Assembly: GCA_963704815.1 (NCBI GenBank)
Contig: CAVPHU010000012.1
Location: 62,001 to 126,000, forward strand
Source: DATKWD01 sp963704815
GTDB taxonomy: Bacteria; Actinomycetota; Acidimicrobiia; Acidimicrobiales; Salinilacustritrichaceae
DNA: 64,000 nt
Direction: 5' to 3'
Part shown: piece after piece, positions 27,080-35,625 of the stretch
How positions within the stretch are numbered: the stretch's first letter is position 1
Layout: every line of letters starts with the position of its first letter
Notes under the pieces: model-generated
Database searches by the model: none
Seen by the model: only the letters and a program-made list of their open reading frames with translations
What the model was told of the DNA's origin: nothing
Made by a program: the position numbers and the translations under genes

Positions 27080-27462
27080 ATGCCGTCGCCGAGGACTGAA
27101 TGGCTGGGCGGCCGGGGACTCGACCTGGCGGTCGCATGGGCGTGGGTGCCGTTCTTCGCAGTCGGCGCGGCGGGCCCTGGTGAAGTGGCAGCGGCTCGAG
27201 CGGGCTCGGCCGAGGAATCGGGCGAAGTCCGAGCCGGCTCAGGCGGGTGGTCACCGGGCCGCTGGGTCCGGCGGGGAGTGTCGTCGTGTTCGCCCTCGTC
27301 GTCGTCGTGGCCTTCGCGGCCATCCGGCCCTTCATGGCGCGCCAGTTGGCCGCCGCGGGGTACCTCGGTGTGGGCGGCCTGCACTTCTTGAACGACGGGT
27401 TCATCTGGCGCAGCCCGTCCTCGAACGCGGCGCCGAGGGCCGACACGGCCGTCATCGGTTGA
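27080..27462 (+). CDS. possible small membrane protein, frame uncertain
   Basis: This 430-base stretch between the helicase and the MmcQ-like gene has three partial frames that look coding in turn: MPSPRTEWLGGRGLDLAVAW (from ATG 27080), then RRALVKWQRLERARPRN, then a membrane segment SVVVFALVVVVAFAAI followed by LGVGGLHFLNDGF and a stop at 27462. Two single-base shifts would join them into one protein of about 127 residues with one or two membrane helices. No family is recognised. The alternative is that only 27247-27462 is expressed. Confidence 0.3.
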
Positions 27463-27483
27463 GCCGAGCCGCCGCGTGGGCCT

Positions 27484-27864
27484 CTACTTCTCCTTCTCTG
27501 CGTCGAGCTGGTTGATCAGCGTCTTGGGGGCGACGCAGCGGTAGGCGTCCTCGATGATGTCGGCGATCTCGTCCCAATCGACCTCGACGTCGAGGCGGAC
27601 GCCGATCCAGCCTCGATGCCCGACGTACGGGGGACGGAAGAACCGCTCGGGGTCTTCGGTGATCAGCGACTCCTGCACCCCGTCGGGTGCGGCGCACCAG
27701 ATGGCCAGCCGTCCGTCGTCGTGATGGTCGTCGTGGAAGTGCGCAAGGGTCTTCTTGCCGCGGACGAAGAACGTCGGCGCACCGTGGCTGACCCGCTCGG
27801 TCACCTCGGGCAACGCGGTGCAGATCTCCCGGAGTTGGTCGAGCGAGGCATCGACGTCGGTCAT
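27484..27864 (-). CDS. MmcQ/YjbR family DNA-binding-like protein
   Basis: 126 residues from ATG 27864. Typical features are ICTALPEVTERVSHGAPTF near the N-terminus, the GKKTLAHFHDD strand, LAIWCAAPDGVQESLI, and PYVGHRGWIGVRLD followed by a helical IADIIEDAYR end. The fold is a cyclic double-helix CyaY-like domain reported to bind DNA in some members, but the cell role is poorly known. It is convergent with the uncertain ORF on the plus strand and 36 bases from the end of the methylase gene on its own strand. Confidence 0.85.
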   Translation of the reverse strand: MTDVDASLDQLREICTALPEVTERVSHGAPTFFVRGKKTLAHFHDDHHDDGRLAIWCAAPDGVQESLITEDPERFFRPPYVGHRGWIGVRLDVEVDWDEIADIIEDAYRCVAPKTLINQLDAEKEK

Positions 27865-27900
27865 GCTCGCCCGATCGTAGGGGCGCCCACGATCCCACGT

Positions 27901-29577
27901 TCAGCCCCGCCGGGCGGTCCACCACTCGAACACCGAGGCGTCGCAGGCATACGCCTCGGTCATCGACCGGCCGAAGTGGTCGAGCGCCCGCACCCGCTCC
28001 TCGCGACTGCCGGCCGCGTGAGCGTCCTCGAAGTGCCCGGCACCGGCGTCCCATGCGATTCGATCCGTCGGGAGCGGAACGGCGCGGATGTCGTCGGCGG
28101 CGAGCTTCAGGGCGCCGGCCGACAGCGCCGTGCCCGCCCGTCGCGAGAGCGCCCAGGCGGTCACCGGCGGCGCGGCAAGCACCGCAGCGAACCTCCAGAG
28201 GTCGTGGTGGTCGATCGGCATGACGTTGAGCACCGGAACGGATCCGACGCAGTCGCCCACGTCATCGACGGCGGCTTCGACGACCCGGGTCTGGGTGGCA
28301 ACGAGGATCTTCGGTCTCATCAGCCGTCGGACCCACGTCCGGACCCCTTCGGACTCGATCGCGGTGACATCGACCCGCGGCCGGTGCCATCGGTGTTTGG
28401 CGAACCGGATCGGTTGATCGGCCCACCTGAGCTCGGCGAGGTCGATGGCTCCCGACGTGACGAGTCGCGGCAGGTCCGATGGCTCGCCCGGCTCGACGAC
28501 CGCCCCGGCGAGGCCGTAGTACTCGTCCCGAAAGCCGGCGACCACCTCGACGTGGTCGCCGAGCACCGCACCGCCGGGCAGGGCGACGGCGGGAACGCCC
28601 TCGGCTGCCGCGAGCAACGGGGACCACGTGTTCGCGTCGGGTGACGGAACCCGCGAGAGCGTCTCGAACGACCTCCCGGCGCAGACGTCGACCTGACCGG
28701 TGACACCGCCGACGTCGAGGACGACGACGCAGACACGGACGCCGGCGGCGAAGGTGTCGGCGTCGTCGAACCAGACGGTGCGCAGCGCGGCATGATCGGT
28801 GACGCGACGACGGACGCCGCGGCCGTCGCGCGTCGCCAGCATCGAGCGCGGGAGCACCATCGCCACCGTTCCCGTCGCGCCGGCGGTGTCGACGGCCCAT
28901 GCGAGGAAGAGCGCGGCATCGTCGGTGTACGCCGCCACCTCGTCGCCGAACCGACGCTGCAGTGCGGCCCGGCGCTCGGCAGTCCTCGCCGAGGTTCCGT
29001 CGAGCTGATCGAGGAACGGCGGGTTGGCGACCACGACCGGCGCGAGGTCACCCGGGCGCCAGGTGTCGGGTCGAAGCAACGGATCGCCTTCGATCAGCAC
29101 CGGACCCGCGTACTCGGCGTCGTGCGCGTGGGCCCACCAGCGCAGACACAGGTCGGCGACGTCGAGCGACATCCGGTCGATGTCGTGGCCGACCACCCTC
29201 GCGAGGGCATCGACCGGTCGTACCCCACAGGCCACGAGCCGGTCGAGGGCCGCGAGCAGGAAGACGCCGGTGCCGCACGCCGGGTCGATGACGGGGCCCG
29301 ACGTGGCGTCGACCGTGCGTGCCACCATCGCATCGGCCAACCATCGGGGCGTGAAGTGGGCGCCCCGACTCGAGCGTTCGTCCGGACCGAGCGAGGCCTC
29401 GTAGGCGACGCCGAGCGCCACCCAAGGATCGAGACCCGGGTCGAGGGGCAGGGCGACGGCCTGGGACTCGGCGGCGGTTTCGGCTTCGGCCGGTATCGGC
29501 ACGCCCGCGTCCCGAGCCGCCCTGCGTGCCGATGCGAGGAAGCCGGGCGCCACCCCGACACCGTGCCAGATCCACAC
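27901..29577 (-). CDS. N6-adenine DNA methylase, stand-alone
   Basis: 558 residues from GTG 29577 (a second GTG lies at 29553). Before the catalytic domain is HFTPRWLADAMVARTV, the usual lead to motif I DPACGTGVFLLAALDR; the catalytic motif IV is VVVANPPFLDQLDG, and FGDEVAAYTDDAALFLAWAV follows as in Eco57I/type IIG-like methylases. The C-terminal half looks like a target-recognition region. No restriction endonuclease, specificity subunit or BREX/DISARM gene is adjacent, so it may be an orphan regulatory methylase or a type IIG piece. It is divergent from the acyl-CoA synthetase gene with 72 bases between. Confidence 0.8.
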   Translation of the reverse strand: MWIWHGVGVAPGFLASARRAARDAGVPIPAEAETAAESQAVALPLDPGLDPWVALGVAYEASLGPDERSSRGAHFTPRWLADAMVARTVDATSGPVIDPACGTGVFLLAALDRLVACGVRPVDALARVVGHDIDRMSLDVADLCLRWWAHAHDAEYAGPVLIEGDPLLRPDTWRPGDLAPVVVANPPFLDQLDGTSARTAERRAALQRRFGDEVAAYTDDAALFLAWAVDTAGATGTVAMVLPRSMLATRDGRGVRRRVTDHAALRTVWFDDADTFAAGVRVCVVVLDVGGVTGQVDVCAGRSFETLSRVPSPDANTWSPLLAAAEGVPAVALPGGAVLGDHVEVVAGFRDEYYGLAGAVVEPGEPSDLPRLVTSGAIDLAELRWADQPIRFAKHRWHRPRVDVTAIESEGVRTWVRRLMRPKILVATQTRVVEAAVDDVGDCVGSVPVLNVMPIDHHDLWRFAAVLAAPPVTAWALSRRAGTALSAGALKLAADDIRAVPLPTDRIAWDAGAGHFEDAHAAGSREERVRALDHFGRSMTEAYACDASVFEWWTARRG

Positions 29578-29649
29578 CCGGGGCACGCGGCGGTGTCGGT
29601 GCGGGGTGCCTGGGGATCGGCGGCGTTCCGCCGCGTAGTGTGCGCCGCC

Positions 29650-31267
29650 ATGGAAGGCATCTACGGCGACATCTTCGAAGCGGTGGCGGCTGCGGTTCCC
29701 GGTCGGCCGGTCCAGGTCTTCGGCGACACGGTCCACACCTGGCACGACCTCGATCGGCGGGCCAACGCCCTGGCTGCCGATCTCCTGGCGGCCGGGCTGA
29801 ACGAGCAGTCGAAGGTCGCCGCCTATCTCTACAACGATCCCGCCTACCTCGAGACCTACGTGGCCTCGTTCAAGGCCGGCCTGGTGCCGTTCAACACCAA
29901 CTACCGATACGGGCCACACGAGATCACCTACCTCTTCGACAACGCCGACGCCGAGGCGGTGGTGTTCCATGCGAGCTTCGCTCCGCTGCTCGACGAGATC
30001 CGCGCGGAGCTGCCCCTGGTGAAGCGCTGGTACGTGGTGGCCGACGGCGAGCCCGAGCCCGATTGGGCGGTCGACTACGAGTCGGTCGTCGCGCCCGGCG
30101 CCGACCGCGTGGTCGGCCCGTGGGGTCGGAGCGAGGACCACATCCTGATGATCTACACCGGCGGGACCACCGGCATGCCGAAGGGTGTGATGTGGCCCCA
30201 GCGTGATCTGTTCGCCGTGCTCGGGGCCGGCGGCAATCCGGTCCTCGGTCAATCCCCGGCCGACGACCTCGACCACATCGCCCAGCGGGCGGTCGAGTCC
30301 GATCCGCTTCCGCAACTCCCTGGCTGCCCGCTGATGCACGGCACCGGACAGTTCAGCGCGTTCGTCAATCTCACCGGCGGCGGGTCCCTGGTCCTCAATC
30401 CGAATCGACACCTGGTGGCCAGCGAGCTGTGGGATCTCGTCGAGCAGCACTCGGTGGCGTCGATGGTCATCGTCGGCGACGCGTTCGGCCGGCCGCTGCT
30501 CGCCGCGCTCGCGCGAGCACCCCGATCGCTGGGACCTGTCGAGCCTCGCGGTCATCGTGAGTTCGGGAGTCATGTGGAGCCAGGAGGTCAAGGACGGCCT
30601 GCTCGAACACCTGCCGACCACGCTGCTGTACGACAGCTACGGATCGTCCGAGGCGGTCGGCCTCGGCGCATCGCTGTCGATGGCGGGGCAGGCGGAACAG
30701 ACGGCCACGTTCCAGTTGGGCGAACGGGTGAAGGTGTTCACCGAGGACGGCCGTCCGGTCGAGCCGGGATCCGACGAGACGGGCATCGTCGCCATCGCAG
30801 GTGCCGGCCCCAGCGGGTACTACAAGGACCCCGAGAAGTCGGCCCAGACCTGGCGGATCATCGACGGTGTCCGCTACGGCGTGCCCGGCGATCACGCCAA
30901 GGTCAACGCCGACGGCACGCTGCAACTGCTCGGTCGGGGATCGGTGTGCATCAACACCGGCGGCGAGAAGGTCTTCCCCGAGGAGGTCGAGGAGGTGCTC
31001 AAGCAGCACGACTCGGTCGAGGACGCGGTGTGCGTCGGGATCCCGCACGAGCAGTTCGGCGAGTCGATCTGCGCGGTCGTCGAGCTGTCGGCGCAGGCGG
31101 GTGGGCAGATCGACGACGAGTCGGTCATCGACCTCGTCAAGGCCGAACTGGCGCACTACAAGGCCCCTCGAGACATCGTCGTCATCGACACGATCGGGCG
31201 GGCACCGAACGGCAAGGTCGACTACAGCGGCCTCCAGGCCAAGGCCCGCGAGGTGCTCGGGCGGTGA
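29650..31267 (+). CDS. AMP-forming acyl-CoA synthetase (one frameshift)
   Basis: About 538 residues from ATG 29650. The AMP-binding P-loop is LMIYTGGTTGMPKGVM near residue 165, followed by YDSYGSSEAVG (A5 region), GDHAKVNADGTLQLLGRGS, and the C-terminal GRAPNGKVDYSGL with the catalytic Lys. The frame breaks near 30511: ALLAALAR continues as noise, whereas removing one base gives EHPDRWDLSSLAVIVSSGVMW. The enzyme activates a fatty or similar carboxylic acid to its CoA thioester. It overlaps the next gene (GTGA), so both are cotranscribed. Confidence 0.85.
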
Positions 31268-32127
31268 GCAGGCCCGGGTCGGCGCTCCGCACCCGACTCT
31301 CGACCGGCGGGCCGGTGCTGATGCCCGGCGCCTGGGACGCGCTGTCGGCTCGTCTCGCCCAGCGGGCCGGCTTCGACACCGTGTTCCTGAGTGGCTACTG
31401 CGTCTCGGGCGCGCTGCTCGGCCTGCCCGACTACGGCTATCTGGGCCAGACCGAGATGGCCGAGGTGGCCCGACGGGTCTGCACCGCGAATCCCGACCTG
31501 ATGGTCGTCGTCGACGGCGACACCGGGTACGGGAACCCGCTCTCGGTCCGCCGGACGGTCGACCTGTGGGAGCAGGCGGGCGCCACCGGCATCTTCATCG
31601 AGGATCAGGTGTGGCCGAAGCGGTGTGGCCACATGGACGGCAAGGAGATCGTCCCGGTCGACGACTGGCTGGCCAAGCTGGCAGCGGCCGTCGACCAGCG
31701 CAGCGACGTGTTCGTGACCGCCCGCACCGACGCTCGTGCCGTCGCCGGTCTCGACGAGGCGATCGATCGGGCTCGCGCCGCGGTCGAGGTCGGGGTCGAC
31801 GCTGTGTTCGTCGAGGCTCCCGAGACCGTCGAGGAACTGCGCGCCATCACCGAAGCACTGCCGGGCGTGACCCGGGTGGCCAACATGGTCGAAGCGGGCA
31901 AGACACCGTTGCTCACCGCCGCCGAGCTGTCGGAGCTGGGTTTCGACCTGATCGTCTCACCGCTGTCGGTGCTGTTCACCGCGGTCAAGGCCATGCAGGA
32001 CAACCTCGCCGTGCTGGCCGAGCAGGGCACGTTGCGCGATCACCTCGACACCGTCGTCGGCTTCGACGAGTTCGGCGACATCGTCGATCTGGCCCACCAC
32101 CAATCCCTCGACCACCCAACCCCCTGA
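31264..32127 (+). CDS. isocitrate lyase / phosphoenolpyruvate mutase family protein
   Basis: 287 residues from GTG 31264, overlapping the upstream stop by 4 bases. Motifs: MPGAWDALSARLAQRAGF, DGDTGYGNPLSVRRTV (metal and substrate loop), and IFIEDQVWPKRCGHMDGKEIV, the KxCGH catalytic loop of the superfamily; RTDARAVAGLDEAIDRA follows. This subgroup includes oxaloacetate decarboxylases, methylisocitrate lyase-like and carboxyphosphonoenolpyruvate mutases. The substrate cannot be chosen from sequence alone. With the acyl-CoA synthetase it may belong to carboxylic acid degradation. Confidence 0.8.
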   Translation: MSRPGSALRTRLSTGGPVLMPGAWDALSARLAQRAGFDTVFLSGYCVSGALLGLPDYGYLGQTEMAEVARRVCTANPDLMVVVDGDTGYGNPLSVRRTVDLWEQAGATGIFIEDQVWPKRCGHMDGKEIVPVDDWLAKLAAAVDQRSDVFVTARTDARAVAGLDEAIDRARAAVEVGVDAVFVEAPETVEELRAITEALPGVTRVANMVEAGKTPLLTAAELSELGFDLIVSPLSVLFTAVKAMQDNLAVLAEQGTLRDHLDTVVGFDEFGDIVDLAHHQSLDHPTP

Positions 32128-32139
32128 CCACCCGACCCT

Positions 32140-32213
32140 GACCACCCCGATCCTTGTACGGCCTGATCCTCTGTGTGGCCCAGAACGTACGAAGATCGGC
32201 GGTCGGGGTGGTC
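32140..32213 (+). terminator. long imperfect hairpin after the lyase gene
   Basis: The arms GACCACCCCG (32140-32149) and CGGGGTGGTC (32204-32213) pair perfectly, and inside them GATC/GATC and GTACG/CGTAC extend the stem with small bulges. It starts 12 bases after the lyase stop and is followed by GGTTTCC. It probably ends the upstream message or shields the SAM riboswitch leader that begins 40 bases later. Confidence 0.5.
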
Positions 32214-32251
32214 GGTTTCCTGGCGGCCGGTCCTCGGGGTATCGTCTCGGC

Positions 32252-32370
32252 GTCATCAAGAGCGGCCCGATGCATCGGGTCCGGCAACCTGGGACTGGAC
32301 ACCCAAGGTGCCTCCCACCTCGGTGGGGATGTGGTCCGGAACTCCCGGACAACGAAGTGCCAGCGCAGTC
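32252..32370 (+). ncRNA. SAM riboswitch (SAM-I/SAM-IV superfamily, variant)
   Basis: The leader of metX contains the S-box-like core: TCATCAAGAGCGGCCCGA, then CGGGTCCGGCAACC, then AAGGTGCC, a CCCACC/GGTGGG hairpin, and GATG closing on CATC at the start. GGCAACC and AAGGTGCC at these spacings are the conserved SAM-binding core. The first stem is shorter than in classical SAM-I, and a further hairpin (GTCCGG/CCGGAC) follows the closing stem, as in actinobacterial SAM-IV and SAM-I/IV variants. It lies 23 bases before the metX start, so SAM binding most likely blocks translation initiation or transcription of metX and the next gene. Confidence 0.8.
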
Positions 32371-32392
32371 GGGTGTCCGTCGAATACGAGAC

Positions 32393-33625
32393 ATGGACGA
32401 TCCCGACCTCCAACCCACGCCACTGAGCCAGGACCCTCGCGGGGGTCGACGGGCCCATGCCAGCGCCTTTCCGGTCACGGGCGCATGGCGCCCCGGCGAC
32501 CCGGTCGCCGATCGCACCTTCCTCCAGGTCAACCCGGGCCGGCCGTTCGCCCTCGAGGGCGGCGACCTGCTGCTGGGCCCGACGGTCGCCTACGAGACCT
32601 TCGGGACGCTCGACGCCGAGGCGGGCAACGCCATCCTGATCCCGCACGCGCTCACCGGTGACGCCCACCTGACCGGACCGGCAAAGCCGGGCCAGCCGAC
32701 CGCGGGATGGTGGTCCGAGCTCGTCGGGCCCGGCAAGACGATCGACACCGACCGCTACTTCGTGGTCGGCGTCAACGTCCTGGGTGGGTGCCAGGGCAGC
32801 ACCGGGCCGGCGAGCCCGCACCCGGCCGACGGCGAGCCGTACGGAAGCCGATTCCCGGTGGTCACCGTGCGCGACATGGTGCGCACCCAGGCCGCCGTCG
32901 CCGATGCGCTCGGGGTCGACCGCTGGCTGGCGATCATCGGCGGCTCGATGGGGGGCATGCAGGCCCTCGAGTGGGCGGTCATGTACCCCCACCGCGTCCG
33001 CTCGCTGATCCCGATCGCCACCTGCCTCGCAGCCTCGGCGCAACAGATCGGGTGGTGGAGCACGGGTCGCCGGATCATCAAGCTCGACCGGGGTTGGCGC
33101 GGCGGCGACTACTACGACGCCGCCGACGGCAGCGGCCCGCACGACGGGCTCGCCCTCGCTCGCCAGATCAGCCAGATCACGTTCCGCAGCGACGACGTGT
33201 TCACCGAGAAGTTCGGACGCGACCCGGTCGAGCCCGAGGAACGTTTCGAGCTCTGGCAACGGTTCGAGGTCGAGCGCTACCTCGAGTATCACGGCGACAA
33301 GCTGGTCCGCCGCTTCGATGCCAACAGCTACCTCGTGCTCACCAAGGCGATGGACCTCCACGACCTGTCCAGATCGCGGGGCGGCATGGACGCCGCGGTG
33401 CGCCGCATCTCGGCGCCGGCCCTGTCGATCGGGGTGAGCTCGGACAACCTCTATCCGGCCTATCAGTCGGCCGAGATCGCCGACTCGATCGTGCGCGTCG
33501 GGGGCACCGCCCGCTACCTCGAACTCGACAGTCCGCACGGCCACGATGCATTCCTGATCGAACACGCCCAACTCGGTCCGCATCTGGCCGACTTCCTCGA
33601 CGAGATCCAACTGGAGCACCCATGA
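32393..33625 (+). CDS. metX: homoserine O-acetyltransferase
   Basis: 410 residues from ATG 32393. It has the MetX alpha/beta hydrolase signature: HALTGDAHL (oxyanion region), the NVLGGCQGSTGP loop, nucleophile GGSMGGMQALEWA near residue 184, catalytic Asp in SSDNLYP and His in DSPHGHDAF. The RYLEYHGDKLVRRFDANSYL segment is typical of the lid. It moves an acetyl (or succinyl) group from CoA to homoserine in methionine synthesis. A SAM riboswitch precedes it and a PLP enzyme overlaps its stop by 4 bases, together forming a SAM-controlled methionine operon. Confidence 0.95.
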   Translation: MDDPDLQPTPLSQDPRGGRRAHASAFPVTGAWRPGDPVADRTFLQVNPGRPFALEGGDLLLGPTVAYETFGTLDAEAGNAILIPHALTGDAHLTGPAKPGQPTAGWWSELVGPGKTIDTDRYFVVGVNVLGGCQGSTGPASPHPADGEPYGSRFPVVTVRDMVRTQAAVADALGVDRWLAIIGGSMGGMQALEWAVMYPHRVRSLIPIATCLAASAQQIGWWSTGRRIIKLDRGWRGGDYYDAADGSGPHDGLALARQISQITFRSDDVFTEKFGRDPVEPEERFELWQRFEVERYLEYHGDKLVRRFDANSYLVLTKAMDLHDLSRSRGGMDAAVRRISAPALSIGVSSDNLYPAYQSAEIADSIVRVGGTARYLELDSPHGHDAFLIEHAQLGPHLADFLDEIQLEHP

Positions 33626-34788
33626 CCGACGATCTCCGCCCCGAGACCGAGGCCATCCGTGCGGGTCGCCAGCACGACGGGGCCTCTCTCGCCCCGGTCC
33701 TGTGGCCGTCGACCACCTACCGGATCGACGATCTCGACCGGGCGCGGCAGCTCAACTTCGAGTCGCGGCCCCCCGACTTCTACGGCCGCAACGGGAGCCC
33801 GACGGTGAACGACTTCGCCGACGCCATCGCTGCGGTCGAGGGCGCCGAGGCCGCCATCGCCTGCGGGTCGGGCATGGGAGCGCTGTCGACCGTCGTGATG
33901 GCGCTGTGTTCGAGCGGCGATCACATCGTGGCGCAGCACCGGACGTTCTCGGTCACGAACCAGTTGCTGACGATGGTGTGCCCGCGGTTCGGCATCGACG
34001 TCACCTTCGTCGATGCCACCGACGCCGGGGCGGTCGAAGCTGCGGTCCAGCCCGGTCGAACGATGCTCGTCCTGGTCGAGACACCCGCCAATCCCGGTCT
34101 CGACATCGTCGACCTCGAGGCCATCGGCCAGATCGCCGGGCCGTTCACCGTCGTCGACTCGACCATGGCGACGCCGGCGGTGCAGCGCCCCCTCGACCAC
34201 GGCGTCGATCTCGTCATGCACGCCGCCACCAAGGGCATCGCCGGCCACAACGACGCCATGCTCGGCGTCGTCGCCGGCGAGCAGGAACTGATCGACGTCG
34301 TGTGGCGTCACCACCTGGTTCACGGGGCGGTCGCCAGCGCCTATGACAGCTGGAACGGGCTCCGCGGCCTGCGGACCCTGCACGCACGGGTGAACCACCA
34401 GGCCGCGTCCGCGGCGGTGCTGGCCGATCGCCTGGCCGACCACCCGGCGGTGGCGTCGGTCCGCTACCCGGGGCGGGACGACCATCCGCACCACACCGTG
34501 GCGGCGAAGCAGATGCGCAACGGGGGCACGGTCGTCGCCGTCGACCTCCACGGGGGCGCAACCGCCGGCGCCGAGATGGTGCGCCGCTGCTCGTTGGTGT
34601 CGAGCGCGGCCAGCTTCGGCGGACCCGAGACCCTCATCACCCACCCCGCGTCGACCACGGCAGCCACCCTGAGTCCCGACGAGCGATCGGCGATGGGAAT
34701 CGGCGAAGGCATGATCCGACTGTCGGTCGGACTCGAACACGTCGAGGACGTGTGGACCGATCTCGAGGCCGCGCTGGCCGAAGCCTGA
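33622..34788 (+). CDS. Cys/Met metabolism PLP enzyme (cystathionine gamma-synthase / O-acetylhomoserine sulfhydrylase type)
   Basis: 388 residues from ATG 33622. PLP-binding features: YGRNGSPTVNDF, CGSGMGALSTVVMAL, the Asp of VVDSTMATP, and the Schiff-base Lys in VMHAATKGIAGHND near residue 201. SSAASFGGPETLITHP near the C-terminus is typical of the family. It should condense O-acetylhomoserine with cysteine or sulfide (MetB, MetY or MetZ type), the step after MetX, with which it overlaps by ATGA. The sequence alone does not settle which sulfur donor is used. It ends 2 bases before the convergent enoyl-CoA hydratase gene. Confidence 0.9.
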   Translation: MTDDLRPETEAIRAGRQHDGASLAPVLWPSTTYRIDDLDRARQLNFESRPPDFYGRNGSPTVNDFADAIAAVEGAEAAIACGSGMGALSTVVMALCSSGDHIVAQHRTFSVTNQLLTMVCPRFGIDVTFVDATDAGAVEAAVQPGRTMLVLVETPANPGLDIVDLEAIGQIAGPFTVVDSTMATPAVQRPLDHGVDLVMHAATKGIAGHNDAMLGVVAGEQELIDVVWRHHLVHGAVASAYDSWNGLRGLRTLHARVNHQAASAAVLADRLADHPAVASVRYPGRDDHPHHTVAAKQMRNGGTVVAVDLHGGATAGAEMVRRCSLVSSAASFGGPETLITHPASTTAATLSPDERSAMGIGEGMIRLSVGLEHVEDVWTDLEAALAEA

Positions 34789-34790
34789 GC

Positions 34791-35534
34791 TCAGCTCCCC
34801 AGGAAGGCGGTGAGCACGGCGAGGTTCTCGTCGCTGCCGATCAGGGTCGGGAACACCTCGTCCTCGCGTCGCCGCGCCTCGCGCCATCCTCCACGGCTCT
34901 CGAGCATCAGTCGCTTGGTCGTTCGCAGGGCGTTCACCGGCATGGCTCCGATCTCACGGGCCACCTCCATGGCATCACCCACCACCTGGTCGTCGTCGCT
35001 GAGCCGCCAGGCCAACCCGGTGCGCAGCGCGGTCTCGGCGTCGATCCATCCGGCGGTGAAGATGGCGTACGCGGCGTCGTGCCAGCCCATCGTGGCGGCC
35101 AGGGATGCCGAGCTGCCGGCCTCGGTGGTGACGCCGAGGTTGACGAATGGTGCCCGCAGACGGGCCGACCGGGCGATGAACACCAGGTCGCAGTGGGGGA
35201 GCAGGGTCAGGCCGATGCCGACCGCCACGCCGTTGACCGCCGCGACGAGGGGCTTGTCGAAGGCCTCGATGACGTCCATGAAGCGATAGAAGCCGCGCTG
35301 GGATCCGTCGGGGATCTCGGGCGGATCGGCCATCTCGGCCAGGTCGGCGCCGGCGCTGAAGGCGCCCGGAGCGCCGGTGATGACGACGCAGCCGATGTCG
35401 TCGTCGTCCAACGCGGCTTCGAGGGCGTCGCTGGTGGCGTGCCACAGCTTCTCGTTGAACGCGTTCTTCGCCTCGGGGCGGTCGAGGGTGAGCAGACGCG
35501 CCCCGGCGTCGTCTTCGATCTGCAGCACGGTCAT
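34791..35534 (-). CDS. enoyl-CoA hydratase/isomerase family protein
   Basis: 247 residues from ATG 35534. The oxyanion hole segments are GAFSAGADLAEM near residue 60 and NGVAVGIGLTLLPHCDLVF near 105; the second catalytic region reads LGVTTEAGSSASLAATMG, where classical hydratases have Glu in a PE.G motif. RPEAKNAFNEKL at the start and AMPVNALRTTKRLM near the end fit the crotonase fold. It likely hydrates or isomerises enoyl-CoA in lipid degradation. It is divergent from the DNA glycosylase gene (91 bases between starts). Confidence 0.85.
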   Translation of the reverse strand: MTVLQIEDDAGARLLTLDRPEAKNAFNEKLWHATSDALEAALDDDDIGCVVITGAPGAFSAGADLAEMADPPEIPDGSQRGFYRFMDVIEAFDKPLVAAVNGVAVGIGLTLLPHCDLVFIARSARLRAPFVNLGVTTEAGSSASLAATMGWHDAAYAIFTAGWIDAETALRTGLAWRLSDDDQVVGDAMEVAREIGAMPVNALRTTKRLMLESRGGWREARRREDEVFPTLIGSDENLAVLTAFLGS

Positions 35535-35625
35535 GGAGGGGAGTCTGCCAGCTGTCGATCGAGACCCCGTTGTCGCCTGGCTGGGAGACTTGGTCGGGTC
35601 CGCGCCGCTCCCTACCGTCCGTTGG

